A stretch of DNA of 64,000 nt from Shewanella canadensis (GCF_003966225.1 NZ_RXNU01000007.1:210589-274588), one strand, 5' to 3'. Shown: positions 43,585-53,642, counted from the stretch's first letter. A program made the numbers and translations. Notes: generated by a model from the sequence alone, not told the origin.

Positions 43585-44775
43585 ATGTCTTTCAATATCG
43601 CATTAAGCGGATTACAAGCCACGACACAAGATCTCAATACCATCAGTAACAATATCGCCAACTCCTCTACCGTTGGCTATCGCGGTGGTCGTAGTGAATT
43701 TTCCGCAATCTACAACGGCGGTCAGGCGGGCGGCGTCAACGTCATGTCCACCAGCCAAAACTTCTCCATGGGCGGCAGCCTGGTCTATACCGGCCGCGAG
43801 CTGGATATGGGTATTCAGGGTGATGGCTTCTTCGTGCTTAGCGGACAAGATGGCAGCACGCTGTACTCCAGAGCGGGGATGTTTTCACAAGATGCTGAGG
43901 GCTATGTTACCGATCCCGCCGGCAACCGTCTGCAGGGATATCCGGTTGGGGCTGGTGGGCAACTGCAAACCGGTAATGTGAGCGATCTGCAGGTTCAATC
44001 CGGCTCTCTTCCGGCAAAGGCCACCACAGATGTGGGGGTTGTATCGAATTTAGATGCCAACATGAAACCGATAGATCAGGCCACCTCCCCGTTCGACCCG
44101 GATGATATCTCCAGCTACCATTCATCGGGCACCGTCGCCGTCTATGACTCCCTGGGCAACGAGCACGCCATGACCCAATATTATGTCAAAACCAGTGATA
44201 GCACTTGGAATGTCCACTATATGATGGATGGTCAAGATGTTGGAACCAATAAGCTGGAATTCGACAATAAGGGCACACTAAAGGGCGGTGAAAATGTAAC
44301 TTTAGACTTAGGAACCCCTAGTGGGGCTGCGCCCATGAGTCTGGATCTGAGCTACAAGAACAGTACTCAATACGCCTCGGATTACAGCAATTCAAGCCTG
44401 ACTCAAAATGGCTACACCTCGGGTGAGCTAAATGGAGTGCGTTTAGACGATAACGGCATGATCTACGGCACCTACACTAACGGTCAGGAGCAGATTCAGG
44501 GCCAGGTCGTATTAGCCGACTTCAATAACCCGAACGGCCTGACGCCAGTAAGTAACAATGCCTGGGCAGCGACGAATGCCGCGGGTCAACCTATTGTAGG
44601 CGCGCCGACAAGCGGCACCTTAGGCTCGGTCAGTGGCGGTTACCTCGAAGGCTCCAATGTCGATACTACGGCGGAGATGGTCAGCCTGATGACGGCGCAA
44701 CGTAACTATCAATCGAACGCCAAGGTGCTGGATGCTAACTCAACCATGCAGCAAGCCCTGCTGAACGCTATCTAA
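43585..44775 (+). CDS. flgE: Flagellar hook protein FlgE
   Basis: Structural protein of the curved hook, 396 residues. It shows the N-terminal coiled coil with TISNNIANSSTVGYRGGRSE and the C-terminal EGSNVDTTAEMVSLMTAQRN that seals the rod/hook family, around a variable centre. Shorter than some polar FlgE, as expected of lateral hooks. Confidence 0.95.
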   Translation: MSFNIALSGLQATTQDLNTISNNIANSSTVGYRGGRSEFSAIYNGGQAGGVNVMSTSQNFSMGGSLVYTGRELDMGIQGDGFFVLSGQDGSTLYSRAGMFSQDAEGYVTDPAGNRLQGYPVGAGGQLQTGNVSDLQVQSGSLPAKATTDVGVVSNLDANMKPIDQATSPFDPDDISSYHSSGTVAVYDSLGNEHAMTQYYVKTSDSTWNVHYMMDGQDVGTNKLEFDNKGTLKGGENVTLDLGTPSGAAPMSLDLSYKNSTQYASDYSNSSLTQNGYTSGELNGVRLDDNGMIYGTYTNGQEQIQGQVVLADFNNPNGLTPVSNNAWAATNAAGQPIVGAPTSGTLGSVSGGYLEGSNVDTTAEMVSLMTAQRNYQSNAKVLDANSTMQQALLNAI

Positions 44776-44785
44776 GGAAGAGTTC

Positions 44786-45520
44786 ATGGACAGAATGCTA
44801 TATACCGCAGCAGCGGGGGCAACGCGGGTAATGGAGGCTCAGGCCATCAGAGCCAATAACTTAGCCAATGCAGAGACCACTGGCTTCAAGGCCGATCTTG
44901 AACGGGTTAACGCCACCGTCATTCCCGCCATGGGAAATAGCCTACAGACGCGTGTGATGGCACAGACGGAGAGCAGTGGTTTTAGCCTACAAGGCGGCAC
45001 CCTGAACCCTACCGGGAGAACGCTGGACCTGGCCATTCGGGATCAGGGCCTGTTTACCGTGATGACTGAGCAAGGCGAAGCCTACACCCGCTCGGGAACC
45101 CTGGTTCCCGATACCAATGGGCAACTGACCATAGACGGACGTCCCGTGGCCGGTATCGATGGTCCAATCGTATTGCCGGAATACCGCGATCTGTTCGTGG
45201 GTGATGATGGCCGGCTCAGCGTGCTGGCAGCCGAAGGCGGCATCATCGAAGAGGTGGGACAGCTCAAACTGGTCAATCCCGAATTCAGCACCATGGAAAA
45301 AGGCTTAGATGGCCTGTTTTACAGCCGTGATGGCCAGGCCCTACAGGCCAATAACCAGGTGAAAGTCGACAGCGGTTTTCTGGAGTCCAGTAACGTCAAG
45401 GCGGTCAGTGAACTTATCGCCTCCATGGATCTCAGCCGTCAGTTTGAGGTGCAGGTGAAACTCATGAAAAGCGCAGAAAAATTAGCCGAAGCCGGTAACC
45501 GCCTACTTCGAAACGCTTAA
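44786..45520 (+). CDS. flgF: Flagellar basal-body rod protein FlgF
   Basis: Distal rod junction protein, 244 residues. It has RANNLANAETTGFKADLERV near the start and SGFLESSNVKAVSELIASM near the end, as in FlgF. A hairpin TTTCAG-TCTGA-CTGAAA lies in the gap to flgG (about 45525-45542). Confidence 0.94.
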   Translation: MDRMLYTAAAGATRVMEAQAIRANNLANAETTGFKADLERVNATVIPAMGNSLQTRVMAQTESSGFSLQGGTLNPTGRTLDLAIRDQGLFTVMTEQGEAYTRSGTLVPDTNGQLTIDGRPVAGIDGPIVLPEYRDLFVGDDGRLSVLAAEGGIIEEVGQLKLVNPEFSTMEKGLDGLFYSRDGQALQANNQVKVDSGFLESSNVKAVSELIASMDLSRQFEVQVKLMKSAEKLAEAGNRLLRNA

Positions 45521-45591
45521 CAAGAGTTTCAGTCTGACTGAAATACGCGAAGTAAACCGTTCGCAATAAACAATGCTTTAGGAATTAGATC

Positions 45592-46377
45592 ATGCAATCA
45601 GCATTATGGGTAAGTAAGACAGGGTTAACAGCCCAAGATGTAAAAATGACCACGATAGCCAACAACCTGGCTAACGTGAACACAACCGGTTTTAAGCGGG
45701 ACCGTGTTGCGTTTAACGATCTGTTTTACCAGACTCAGCGCCAACCGGGTGGGCAGGTCGATGAGCTCAATGAGCTTCCATCGGGTCTGCAGCTGGGCAC
45801 GGGGACGCGAGTCGTCGGAACTCAAAAAATCTTCACCACAGGTGACATGCTCACCACTAACCAGCAATTAGACCTGGCCATCGAAGGACAAGGTTTCTTT
45901 CAGATAGAGGAAGCCAATGGTGATCTGGCTTACAGCCGGGACGGGCAATTTTTTCGCAATAGCGATGGCCTGATGGTCACCTCTCAAGGACTGCCTCTGG
46001 TGCCGAATATCGAGATCCCGGAAGATGCACTCACCATTACGATTGCCACCGACGGTATCGTCACCGCACAGATCTCGGGCCAGGCAGAGGCTCAGGAGCT
46101 AGGACAGATAACCTTAGTTAACTTTACCAACCCCACTGGGCTTGAGGCGAGAGGAGACAACCTCTATCGCGAAACCGGGGCATCCGGAGCCGCCATAGAG
46201 GGAGTGGCCGGCGATCAGGCTATCGGCCAACTTCGCCAGGGCGCACTGGAGGGAGCTAACGTCAATGTCGTCGAGGAGATGGTTGAGATGATCTCGACTC
46301 AAAGAGCCTACGAGATGAATGCCAAGGTGGTTTCGGCATCCGATGACATGCTCAAATTCCTCAATCAGTCTCTGTAG
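45592..46377 (+). CDS. flgG: Flagellar distal rod protein FlgG
   Basis: Main rod protein, 261 residues, the standard FlgG length. ANNLANVNTTGFKRDRVAF, YSRDGQFFRNSDGLMV and EGANVNVVEEMVEMISTQRA are hallmarks of FlgG. AGGAATTAG precedes the start codon. Confidence 0.96.
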   Translation: MQSALWVSKTGLTAQDVKMTTIANNLANVNTTGFKRDRVAFNDLFYQTQRQPGGQVDELNELPSGLQLGTGTRVVGTQKIFTTGDMLTTNQQLDLAIEGQGFFQIEEANGDLAYSRDGQFFRNSDGLMVTSQGLPLVPNIEIPEDALTITIATDGIVTAQISGQAEAQELGQITLVNFTNPTGLEARGDNLYRETGASGAAIEGVAGDQAIGQLRQGALEGANVNVVEEMVEMISTQRAYEMNAKVVSASDDMLKFLNQSL

Positions 46378-46421
46378 TCATGAACGACTCGCAAACAAAT
46401 ACCGTTCGATAAGGGATACTC

Positions 46422-47084
46422 ATGCGTCATTTATGGATAGGAATGCTGTTACTGTTATCTGGATGTGCAGCCCACTTTCCCGAAGCCGATACTAAGCCGG
46501 GTCAGCCGGAATGGGCACCACCGGAGATAGACTACAGCCTACCGGAGCCGAAGGATGGCAGCGCGTATCGTCAGGGATACATGCTAACCCTGTTCAAAGA
46601 TAAGCGTGCCTTTCGAGAGGGAGATATTCTCACCGTCGCGCTGGACGAGAAAACCTACTCCAGTAAACGAGCCGACACGAAAGCCAATAAGGAGCAAGAT
46701 CTCTCAATCGGGGCTCAGGCCTCTGCGGGCGACTCCAGTTACAGCGGTGCAGGTGACGGCTCATTGGCGCGTGGCTTTAAGGGGTCGGGATCCAGTACTC
46801 AGCAAAACCAACTCTCAGGCTCCATTACGGTCACCGTGGCTAAGGTACTGCCCAATGGTGCATTGCTTATCCGGGGTGAGAAATGGTTGAGACTCAATCA
46901 GGGAGATGAATATTTACGCCTGCTCGGATTGATCCGCACCGATGATATTGGCAACGATAATACCATTTCATCTCAAAGGATCGCCGACGCCCGCATCATC
47001 TACGGTGGCCAAGGCGCCATTGCAGATAGTAATGCTATGGGGTGGGCATCGCGATATTTTAACAGCCCCTGGTTCCCCCTATGA
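46422..47084 (+). CDS. flgH: Flagellar L-ring protein FlgH
   Basis: Outer-membrane lipoprotein ring around the rod. The 220-residue protein has a lipobox signal (MRHLWIGMLLLLSGCAAHF) and the FlgH motifs FKDKRAFREGDILTVALDE and AKVLPNGALLIRGEKWLRL. Its last codons overlap a 33-codon frame (ATGA) leading to flgI. Confidence 0.94.
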   Translation: MRHLWIGMLLLLSGCAAHFPEADTKPGQPEWAPPEIDYSLPEPKDGSAYRQGYMLTLFKDKRAFREGDILTVALDEKTYSSKRADTKANKEQDLSIGAQASAGDSSYSGAGDGSLARGFKGSGSSTQQNQLSGSITVTVAKVLPNGALLIRGEKWLRLNQGDEYLRLLGLIRTDDIGNDNTISSQRIADARIIYGGQGAIADSNAMGWASRYFNSPWFPL

Positions 47085-47182
47085 GAACTCCCTTTATTTC
47101 GTCAGGTGATGAAGTGCCGATGCCTGTATTCCAGCAAGATTACGACCTCGAGTTAATGCTTGAGATCAGGATGAGTCAATGA
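47081..47182 (+). CDS. 33-residue ORF bridging flgH and flgI
   Basis: The frame starts in an ATGA overlap with the flgH stop and ends in an ATGA overlap with the flgI start. It encodes [20 protein letters not shown], then [13 protein letters not shown]. There is no ribosome binding site of its own, so translation would rely on coupling. It may be a translational bridge rather than a functional peptide; the flgI ribosome binding site (AGGA 47168-47171) lies inside it. Confidence 0.4.
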   Translation: MRTPFISSGDEVPMPVFQQDYDLELMLEIRMSQ

Positions 47183-48306
47183 AAAAGCCCCTAATTTTGA
47201 TCATGAGCCTAATGCTCATTTTTACCGTGAATAGCACATCGGCTCAAGGCCAGACTCGTTACCTGATGGATATCGTCGACGTGCAGGGGATCCGTGAAAA
47301 CCAGCTGGTCGGCTACGGTTTAGTCGTCGGATTAAACGGTACGGGAGATCGTACTCAGGTGAGATTCACCAGCCAATCGGTCGTTAATATGCTGAAACAG
47401 TTCGGTGTACAGATAGATGGTAAAACCGACCCCAAACTCAAAAATGTCGCGGCAGTGGCCGTACACGGAAATGTGCCACCACTCGCCAGTCCGGGTCAGA
47501 GCATAGATATCACAGTATCCTCTCTGGGTGATGCTAAAAGCCTGCGTGGCGGCACCCTGCTGATGACCCCCCTTCGCGCCGTTGATGGAGAGATCTACGC
47601 GGTAGCACAAGGTAACTTAGTGGTCGGTGGCGTATCGGCTCAGGGGCGTAACGGCACCTCGGTGACCATCAACGTGCCTACCGTTGGCAACATTCCTAAT
47701 GGCGCACTGCTCGAAGCGCCCATGCACAGTAACTTCACCGAGTCCGAGACGATAGTCCTCAACCTGCGTGCTCCCAGCTTTATGACAGCGCGGAACATCG
47801 AACGCACCGTGAATGCGCTCTTTGGCCCCGATGTCGCTCAGGCCGACAGCAATGCCAAGGTCACCGTCAGGGCCCCGGAGTCGAAGCGGGAAAGGGTCAC
47901 CTTTATGTCCATGTTAGAGGAGTTACAGATAGAGCAGGGACGCAAATCACCACGAGTCGTATTCAATAGCCGCACCGGAACAGTGGTGATGGGTGGAGAT
48001 GTGGTGGTGAGAAAAGCCGCCGTCAGCCATGGCAACCTGACCGTCACCATCATAGAGAAAGAGAGTGTCAGTCAGCCCAACGGAGCCCTCTGGGGGCAAG
48101 CCCAGGGCGAAACTGTCGTCACCACAGATAGTCAAGTCGACATCAACACAGGTAATGGACATATGTTTGTCTGGCCTGAAGGCATCGCACTGGAGGAGGT
48201 CGTCAGGGCCGTCAACAGTCTGGGCGCATCCCCCATGGATCTTATGGCAATACTCCAGGCTCTGGATGAAGCCGGTGCGCTCGAAGCCGAACTGGTGGTG
48301 ATCTGA
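47179..48306 (+). CDS. flgI: Flagellar P-ring protein FlgI
   Basis: Periplasmic ring in the peptidoglycan layer. The 375-residue protein begins with a signal peptide ([19 protein letters not shown]) and contains FlgI signatures [20 protein letters not shown] and [19 protein letters not shown]. The stop overlaps the flgJ start in a TGATG. Confidence 0.95.
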   Translation: MKKPLILIMSLMLIFTVNSTSAQGQTRYLMDIVDVQGIRENQLVGYGLVVGLNGTGDRTQVRFTSQSVVNMLKQFGVQIDGKTDPKLKNVAAVAVHGNVPPLASPGQSIDITVSSLGDAKSLRGGTLLMTPLRAVDGEIYAVAQGNLVVGGVSAQGRNGTSVTINVPTVGNIPNGALLEAPMHSNFTESETIVLNLRAPSFMTARNIERTVNALFGPDVAQADSNAKVTVRAPESKRERVTFMSMLEELQIEQGRKSPRVVFNSRTGTVVMGGDVVVRKAAVSHGNLTVTIIEKESVSQPNGALWGQAQGETVVTTDSQVDINTGNGHMFVWPEGIALEEVVRAVNSLGASPMDLMAILQALDEAGALEAELVVI

Positions 48307-48743
48307 TGAAATCAGACAGCTTACAAAATTCCCATGGGTATCTGAAACAGATGAACGCCGGTGAGCTGATAAAAGCCAATGGTGAATATGGTGCACTCGA
48401 ACTGGTGAGTCAGCAGTTTGAGGCGCAATTCTTACAAACGGTACTCAAACAGATGCGCAGCGCCTCCGATGTGATGGCCGATAAAGATAATCCGCTCTCA
48501 TCGCAAAATGATGGCATGTACCGCGACTGGCACGATGCAGAGTTGGCTGGACGCCTGAGTCAGATGCAGAGCACTGGGCTTGCCAGTGTGATGACCAAAC
48601 AATTGTCTGGTGCACTTAAGTCCGCCCCTCAGCCTGTCGCCTCTACTAATCAGGTAGCCGCAGAAATGTCGGTGAACCCAAGCAACACGACAGCCATGCA
48701 ACCCGCACTCATAGTGCCGATGATGGTCAAGTCAGGCGAGTAA
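48306..48743 (+). CDS. flgJ: Flagellar rod-binding protein FlgJ, muramidase-free form
   Basis: Rod-cap/scaffold protein. At 145 residues it has only the N-terminal rod-binding domain (LVSQQFEAQFLQTVLKQMR and YRDWHDAELAGRLSQM); the C-terminal peptidoglycan-hydrolase domain of polar FlgJ (total about 310 residues) is missing. Such single-domain FlgJ proteins occur in other bacteria and need a separate cell-wall hydrolase, not seen here. Overlaps flgI. Confidence 0.9.
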   Translation: MKSDSLQNSHGYLKQMNAGELIKANGEYGALELVSQQFEAQFLQTVLKQMRSASDVMADKDNPLSSQNDGMYRDWHDAELAGRLSQMQSTGLASVMTKQLSGALKSAPQPVASTNQVAAEMSVNPSNTTAMQPALIVPMMVKSGE

Positions 48744-48807
48744 CAGGTAAAAATAACTGTGGCAAGAAACAAGTAAGCCACCAGAAACGACTGAAAAAGG
48801 ATACGAG

Positions 48808-50181
48808 ATGAGCATGCTAAATATTGGTATGTCTGGGCTGAATGCGAGTATGGCTGCCCTGAATACGACCTCAAACAATGTTGCCAATGCTATGGTGCCG
48901 GGTTATTCACGCCAACAGGTGATGATGAGTTCTGTCGGCAGCGGAACCTATGGTGGCGGCGCTGGGGTCATGGTTGATGGCGTGCGACGTATTTCGGACC
49001 AGTATGAGGTGGCTCAGCTGTGGAATACCACCAGCGATGTAGGCTTCAGCAAGGTGCAGGCCAGTTATTATGGTCAGGTTGAGCAAATTTTTGGCTCTGA
49101 TGGTAACAACATCTCTCAGGGTCTGGATCTGCTTTTCGCCTCCCTTAATTCGGCCATGGAGCAACCGAATGAGATAGCCTACCGCCAAGGCGTATTGAAT
49201 GAAGCCAGAGCATTAACGCACAGGTTTAACTCCATCAGCGAAGGGGTTAATGCACAGTTAACCCAGATCGAAGGCCAGCTCGGTGCTTCTGTCAAAGAGG
49301 TGAATGCTCAACTACAGACTATCGCCAACTTCAATGCTGAGATCCAGGCATCCGGCAACAACGGTAATGTGCCATCCTCCCTGTTAGATGCCCGCGATGC
49401 CGCCGTGGATGATCTGGCCGCCATTGTCGATATCAATGTGGTCGAAGACTCTAATGGCATGCTCAACATCTCTCTGGCTCAGGGACAACCTCTACTGGCA
49501 GGCACCACAGCGTCGACCTTGAGTGTCTCACCCGATCCCAATAACCCGGGAATGAGCAAAATCTCCATTCAGTTTGGTCAGTCGAGTTTTCCTGTAGATG
49601 AAAGCGCGGGGGGGAGCTTAGGTGCCCTGCTCGATTACCGTGATAACAGCTTAATGGACTCGATAGCCTTTATCGATGAGCTAGCCATGACCATAGCCGA
49701 TGAGTTCAATGCCGTACTGGCGGGTGGCACAGATCTTAACGGCAACACACCGACCCAAGACCTATTTACCTACGATCCGAATAACCCTGCCGGCAGCCTC
49801 AAGATGACCTCAGGGTTTACCGCCGAAATGCTGGCATTCGGCCAGGATGGTACCCCGGGCGATAACAGTAACCTCAAGGAGTTGGTCGAGCTGGCAAACA
49901 AAAGTTTCACTTTCAACTCCATCGGCGCAGACACGACTCTGGGTGATGCCTTTGCCAGTAAAATTGGTGAACTGGGCTCCGCCTCTCGTCAGGCTCAGAT
50001 GAACGCCGACACCAATGTGAAGTTGCAGATGGAGGCTCAGTCCCAGTGGGCAAGTACCAGCGGCGTCAATATGGACGAAGAGGCAGTAAACCTGATCATC
50101 TATCAACAATCCTATCAGGCCAACGCCAAGGTGATATCGACTGCCGATCAACTATTCCAAACCATTCTCAACAGCATTTAA
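48808..50181 (+). CDS. flgK: Flagellar hook-associated protein FlgK
   Basis: First hook-filament junction protein, 457 residues. N-terminal TSNNVANAMVPGYSRQQVMM and C-terminal NMDEEAVNLIIYQQSYQANA are diagnostic. A chaperone FlgN is encoded nearby. AAAAAGGATACGAG gives the ribosome binding site. Confidence 0.94.
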   Translation: MSMLNIGMSGLNASMAALNTTSNNVANAMVPGYSRQQVMMSSVGSGTYGGGAGVMVDGVRRISDQYEVAQLWNTTSDVGFSKVQASYYGQVEQIFGSDGNNISQGLDLLFASLNSAMEQPNEIAYRQGVLNEARALTHRFNSISEGVNAQLTQIEGQLGASVKEVNAQLQTIANFNAEIQASGNNGNVPSSLLDARDAAVDDLAAIVDINVVEDSNGMLNISLAQGQPLLAGTTASTLSVSPDPNNPGMSKISIQFGQSSFPVDESAGGSLGALLDYRDNSLMDSIAFIDELAMTIADEFNAVLAGGTDLNGNTPTQDLFTYDPNNPAGSLKMTSGFTAEMLAFGQDGTPGDNSNLKELVELANKSFTFNSIGADTTLGDAFASKIGELGSASRQAQMNADTNVKLQMEAQSQWASTSGVNMDEEAVNLIIYQQSYQANAKVISTADQLFQTILNSI

Positions 50182-50193
50182 GGGCATACGATC

Positions 50194-51111
50194 ATGCGTG
50201 TAAGTACTCAAAACATGTACAGCAGTAACCTCTACAACCTGCAAAATACCACCAGCGATCTTGCCCGTCTCAACGAGATGATGTCGACAGGTAAATCACT
50301 CCTTCGCCCGTCAGACGATCCCATAGGTTCAGTCAAGGTGATCGGCAGCGAGCGTGACATGGCGGCAACCAATCAGTACCTCAAGAATATCGACTCTCTA
50401 AGTACTAGCTTCGGCCGCGCAGAGAGTAACTTATCAAGCATGACCGAACTGCAGAGTCGTATGCGAGAAATCACGGTCGCGGCTAACAACGGCAGCCTTT
50501 CTGCCGAAGACAGAGCAGCCTACGCCGCGGAGATGAATGAGCTACTCGACGCTCTCACCGACACCATCAATGCCAAAGATGAAGGGGGTAACTACCTGTT
50601 TTCCGGCAACCTGACTGATACCCCGCCCATATCTGTAGATGCCGGCGGTAATTATGTCTATCAGGGGGACTCCAGCCACCGCGAAGTGCAGGTCTCAAGC
50701 TCTTCCTGGATGCCAGCCAATGTGACAGCCCAGGAGTTTATCTTCTCCAATGGCAGCACAGATATCCTCAACCAGACAAAAGAGTTTATCGCCATGCTGG
50801 AAGACCCCACACTATCTCCCGGAGATCCGGCATTCGATAACGTAGCAGAAAGCATGCTGACGACCTTAGACGACACCTTAACCAGTATCAGTGGTGCCAT
50901 GACTGACATTGGCGGAAAACAAAACAGCTTAACTCTGATACAAGGTTCTCACGAAGAGATGGTGCTGTTTAACAAGGAGGTTATAGGCGAAACAGAAGGA
51001 CTCGACTACGCCCAGGCAACAGCCGAGTTCAACGTCAAGCTCACCACACTCAAGGTCACCCAGCAAACGTTCGTGCAGGTCAGTCAACTATCGTTATTCG
51101 GGCAGATGTAA
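50194..51111 (+). CDS. flgL: Flagellar hook-associated protein FlgL
   Basis: Second junction protein, flagellin-like, 305 residues. It has the N-terminal STQNMYSSNLYNLQNTTSDL with LNEMMSTGKSLLRPSDDPI and a flagellin-like C-terminus (YAQATAEFNVKLTTLKVTQQ). It starts 12 bases after flgK. Confidence 0.93.
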   Translation: MRVSTQNMYSSNLYNLQNTTSDLARLNEMMSTGKSLLRPSDDPIGSVKVIGSERDMAATNQYLKNIDSLSTSFGRAESNLSSMTELQSRMREITVAANNGSLSAEDRAAYAAEMNELLDALTDTINAKDEGGNYLFSGNLTDTPPISVDAGGNYVYQGDSSHREVQVSSSSWMPANVTAQEFIFSNGSTDILNQTKEFIAMLEDPTLSPGDPAFDNVAESMLTTLDDTLTSISGAMTDIGGKQNSLTLIQGSHEEMVLFNKEVIGETEGLDYAQATAEFNVKLTTLKVTQQTFVQVSQLSLFGQM

Positions 51112-51120
51112 GAAATAGAT

Positions 51121-52146
51121 ATGGTTAATGGAATTTCCGATAGCTTAAATGTCCAGCAACGTAGTCAACCCCTCGTTGCTGCAACAAGCGACAGGCATCA
51201 AAGTAAGGCACCAAAGCCTGCTCAACTCACTGCAATTCCCTCCCATAGGCTGGAGAGCTATGCACGCTGGGCAAGAGTCACCCAGGGACAACATAAAATT
51301 TCGGCTTTCCAAGTGGCGGAGCAAGGCCTTAAACAGATTTTTCATCTGTTAAAACAGCTCAAGCGGCTAGCGCAGAGCACTATCAGTTTAAGCGGAGAGA
51401 GTCGTAATGCTCAAATTAAGGCGGCAACGTCATTACAACTACGCCTCTCACAACTTAGAGTTGAATATCAAAATAGGCCACTTCTGGATCACCAGTTAAA
51501 TCTCATCTCGAAGAAACGTCCTCCGGCTCCCCGTCAGTTTGTACTGAGGTCGATTGAGCTGGCTCAACCTAAGCCAAGAGATGAGCGCATACAGATCCAA
51601 TCTGACAAGGACTCTATCTCTATTTTACTTCCGGCAACTGCCTCCAAAGCGACCCTTATCGGTCGCCTCTGTGAAGCGATGCAAAGTCTTGAGATCACGA
51701 TTCCCGCTCCTCACTCTGAGACGACAGTGTTCAATTGTAGTGATGAGCGTTGGCAGAAGATAAAAGCTGGAATTATGATGACCGGGAAAGGGCAGAGACT
51801 GCCCGCCGGAGAAGCCAGAACCATAAAAGTTGATGAAATACTCACCTGGCAGGACCCAAGAGAGTGGCGCTTAGTGAGTAACGAAGATCTCAAGAAAACG
51901 GTGGTTAAAATCAATAAGTCTCTGTTTAAATTGGAACAACAATTACGAGAATTATCGCAAACAGCGAATAAAGTTCAACGTCAACTCCATAAGGCCAACA
52001 AAGAAAATGATTTTGATTATGAGCTAAACAAAACACTCAATAGCCTCGAACGTTTAATGCAAGCGACCCCTTTCACACTGCAGATGACTTCGGTGATGGC
52101 CCAGGCTAATGTCACCCGCTCTCAGGTATCTTCACTTCTGAAATGA
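51121..52146 (+). CDS. LafW-like lateral flagellar protein of unknown function
   Basis: A 341-residue protein without signal peptide or transmembrane helix, ten bases after flgL. The centre is rich in Gln/Lys/Arg helices (about residues 60-130) and the C-terminal part (about 255-325) is a coiled coil (KINKSLFKLEQQLRELSQTA). The position between flgL and the flagellin gene is that of lafW, a putative hook-associated gene in Flag-2 and other lateral clusters. Sequence recognition is weak, so the name rests on position only. A chaperone or junction role is a guess. Confidence 0.6.
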   Translation: MVNGISDSLNVQQRSQPLVAATSDRHQSKAPKPAQLTAIPSHRLESYARWARVTQGQHKISAFQVAEQGLKQIFHLLKQLKRLAQSTISLSGESRNAQIKAATSLQLRLSQLRVEYQNRPLLDHQLNLISKKRPPAPRQFVLRSIELAQPKPRDERIQIQSDKDSISILLPATASKATLIGRLCEAMQSLEITIPAPHSETTVFNCSDERWQKIKAGIMMTGKGQRLPAGEARTIKVDEILTWQDPREWRLVSNEDLKKTVVKINKSLFKLEQQLRELSQTANKVQRQLHKANKENDFDYELNKTLNSLERLMQATPFTLQMTSVMAQANVTRSQVSSLLK

Positions 52147-52499
52147 GTAAGCCAAGAAGGCTTGGGGGCCGATATAGAGCCAAGAGAGACTATATTAAGC
52201 AGCCAAGCCTTCCAGGCCGGAAATCTACGCGGCTAAAGCCTCTCCTACGTGGAGAATGCCTGACTCCAACAATGACTCAAGCCCTCAAGCTAGATTCTGA
52301 AACAAGTTAATAATGACTAACAATCCCCCCCTCCGTCTCCCTCCCCCTCAGAAAACAGATAAAAACAATCCAAAATAAAACAGCAACTTAGATTGGTTCG
52401 TTCATCTTTTTTCAATAACAACTTTCAGTTTTCTAACTCGATGTCGTTTTATTATTTATGAGACACAACGAATGATTTGAAAATTTTAAGGAAGACATT
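52147..52499 (+). promoter_or_regulatory. Leader/promoter region of lafA
   Basis: No gene is visible in these 353 bases. GCCGATAT at 52168-52175 is close to the sigma-28 -10 consensus, with a weak TAAG-type -35 upstream (52148-52151); if used, the lafA leader would be about 320 bases. A CGAT-core element at about 52438-52443 (CTCGATGT) nearer lafA is a weaker alternative. AAGGAAG at 52488-52494 is the lafA ribosome binding site. Confidence 0.35.
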
Positions 52500-53294
52500 A
52501 TGTTATCTGTTATGACAAACAATGCGTCAAACATCGCGCAGAACTCTGTAAACAAAAACAACGACCTACTTAGCAATGCCATGGAGCGTCTATCTACGGG
52601 TCTACGCATCAACAGCGCGGCCGATGATGCTGCCGGCCTGCAGATTGCAACACGTATGAACGCTAACGTAGTTGGCATGGAAACGGCTAACCGTAACGTA
52701 TCTGATGCGACCTCTATGCTACAGACTGCCGACGGCGCATTAGATGAACTTAGCACTATCGCTAACCGCCAGAAAGAGCTTGCGACTCAAGCGGCTAACG
52801 GCGTGAACTCAGATAAAGATCTTGCAGCACTTGATGCTGAATTTCAGGAACTATCTAAAGAAGTAACACGTATCGTTACTGATACCGAATACTCAGGTAA
52901 CAAGCTGTTTGCAGAATTGGAAGCGGGCGTTACCTTCCAAATTGGTGCATCAAGCGGTGAAACTCTAGATGTAAGCACAAATGCAGTTACTGCAGTAGCC
53001 GGCGACCTTAAAGCGGGTGCTAATGCCGCTATCGATCTTGTTGATACCTTTATCGATGAAGTGGGTGCAGAACGCTCAACCTTAGGTGCTAACATCAACC
53101 GCCTGGGTCATACAGCTTCTAACCTGGCTAACGTCACCGAGAACACTAAGGCCGCAGCAGGTCGCATCATGGACACTGACTTTGCTGTTGAAACAGCAAA
53201 CATGACCAAGAACCAGTTATTGGTTCAAGCCGGCACAAATATCCTATCATCAGCCAACCAAAACACAGGTTTGGTAATGAGCCTGTTAGGTTAA
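52500..53294 (+). CDS. lafA: Lateral flagellin
   Basis: Filament subunit. At 264 residues it is short: the conserved N-terminal D0/D1 (RLSTGLRINSAADDAAGLQI at about residues 31-50) and C-terminal D1/D0 (NQNTGLVMSLLG end) are almost directly joined, with little variable domain. Single gene with its own promoter region and terminator, as for abundant flagellin. The genome probably has other, polar flagellins elsewhere. Confidence 0.95.
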   Translation: MLSVMTNNASNIAQNSVNKNNDLLSNAMERLSTGLRINSAADDAAGLQIATRMNANVVGMETANRNVSDATSMLQTADGALDELSTIANRQKELATQAANGVNSDKDLAALDAEFQELSKEVTRIVTDTEYSGNKLFAELEAGVTFQIGASSGETLDVSTNAVTAVAGDLKAGANAAIDLVDTFIDEVGAERSTLGANINRLGHTASNLANVTENTKAAAGRIMDTDFAVETANMTKNQLLVQAGTNILSSANQNTGLVMSLLG

Positions 53295-53333
53295 TCCTGA
53301 CACGAGAAGCATTGCGATATAGCACCGCATATA

Positions 53334-53353
53334 GGGGCCTAGTGGCCCCTTTT
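53334..53353 (+). terminator. Rho-independent terminator of lafA
   Basis: GGGGCC pairs with GGCCCC around TAGT, followed by TTTT, 40 bases after the lafA stop. Confidence 0.85.
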
Positions 53354-53642
53354 AAATTTACGCAATTTGTCTTGCCCCCACCTCCAATGATCTTATCTCG
53401 TTCACCGACATCATCATCCGATCTTTATTCTGGTTTTTCTCCTGCTTTTATTCATCCCCGCTTTAGAGCAAAGCCTCCCAGGTCGCCTTATTAAGAGTTA
53501 AGCAATAAACGTGCGTCGAACTCCTCTTCAGTGACCTTGTACGGAAGTTCCACTTCCCCCCGGTAGTAACATCTACGGAAGAGAATGCGACACACTCACC
53601 AGACGAAACAAATAAAGAACAACAAAAACAGAACCTTAACTA
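53354..53642. other. Intergenic region between lafA and the fliD promoter
   Basis: About 290 bases without a supported gene. No repeat or RNA structure is evident; it may carry the LafK binding site for the fliD promoter. Confidence 0.3.

Noticed and set aside
48757..48775. Sigma-54-like TGGCAAG...AAGTA before flgK
   Set aside because: The -12 half does not match and the gene lies inside an operon.
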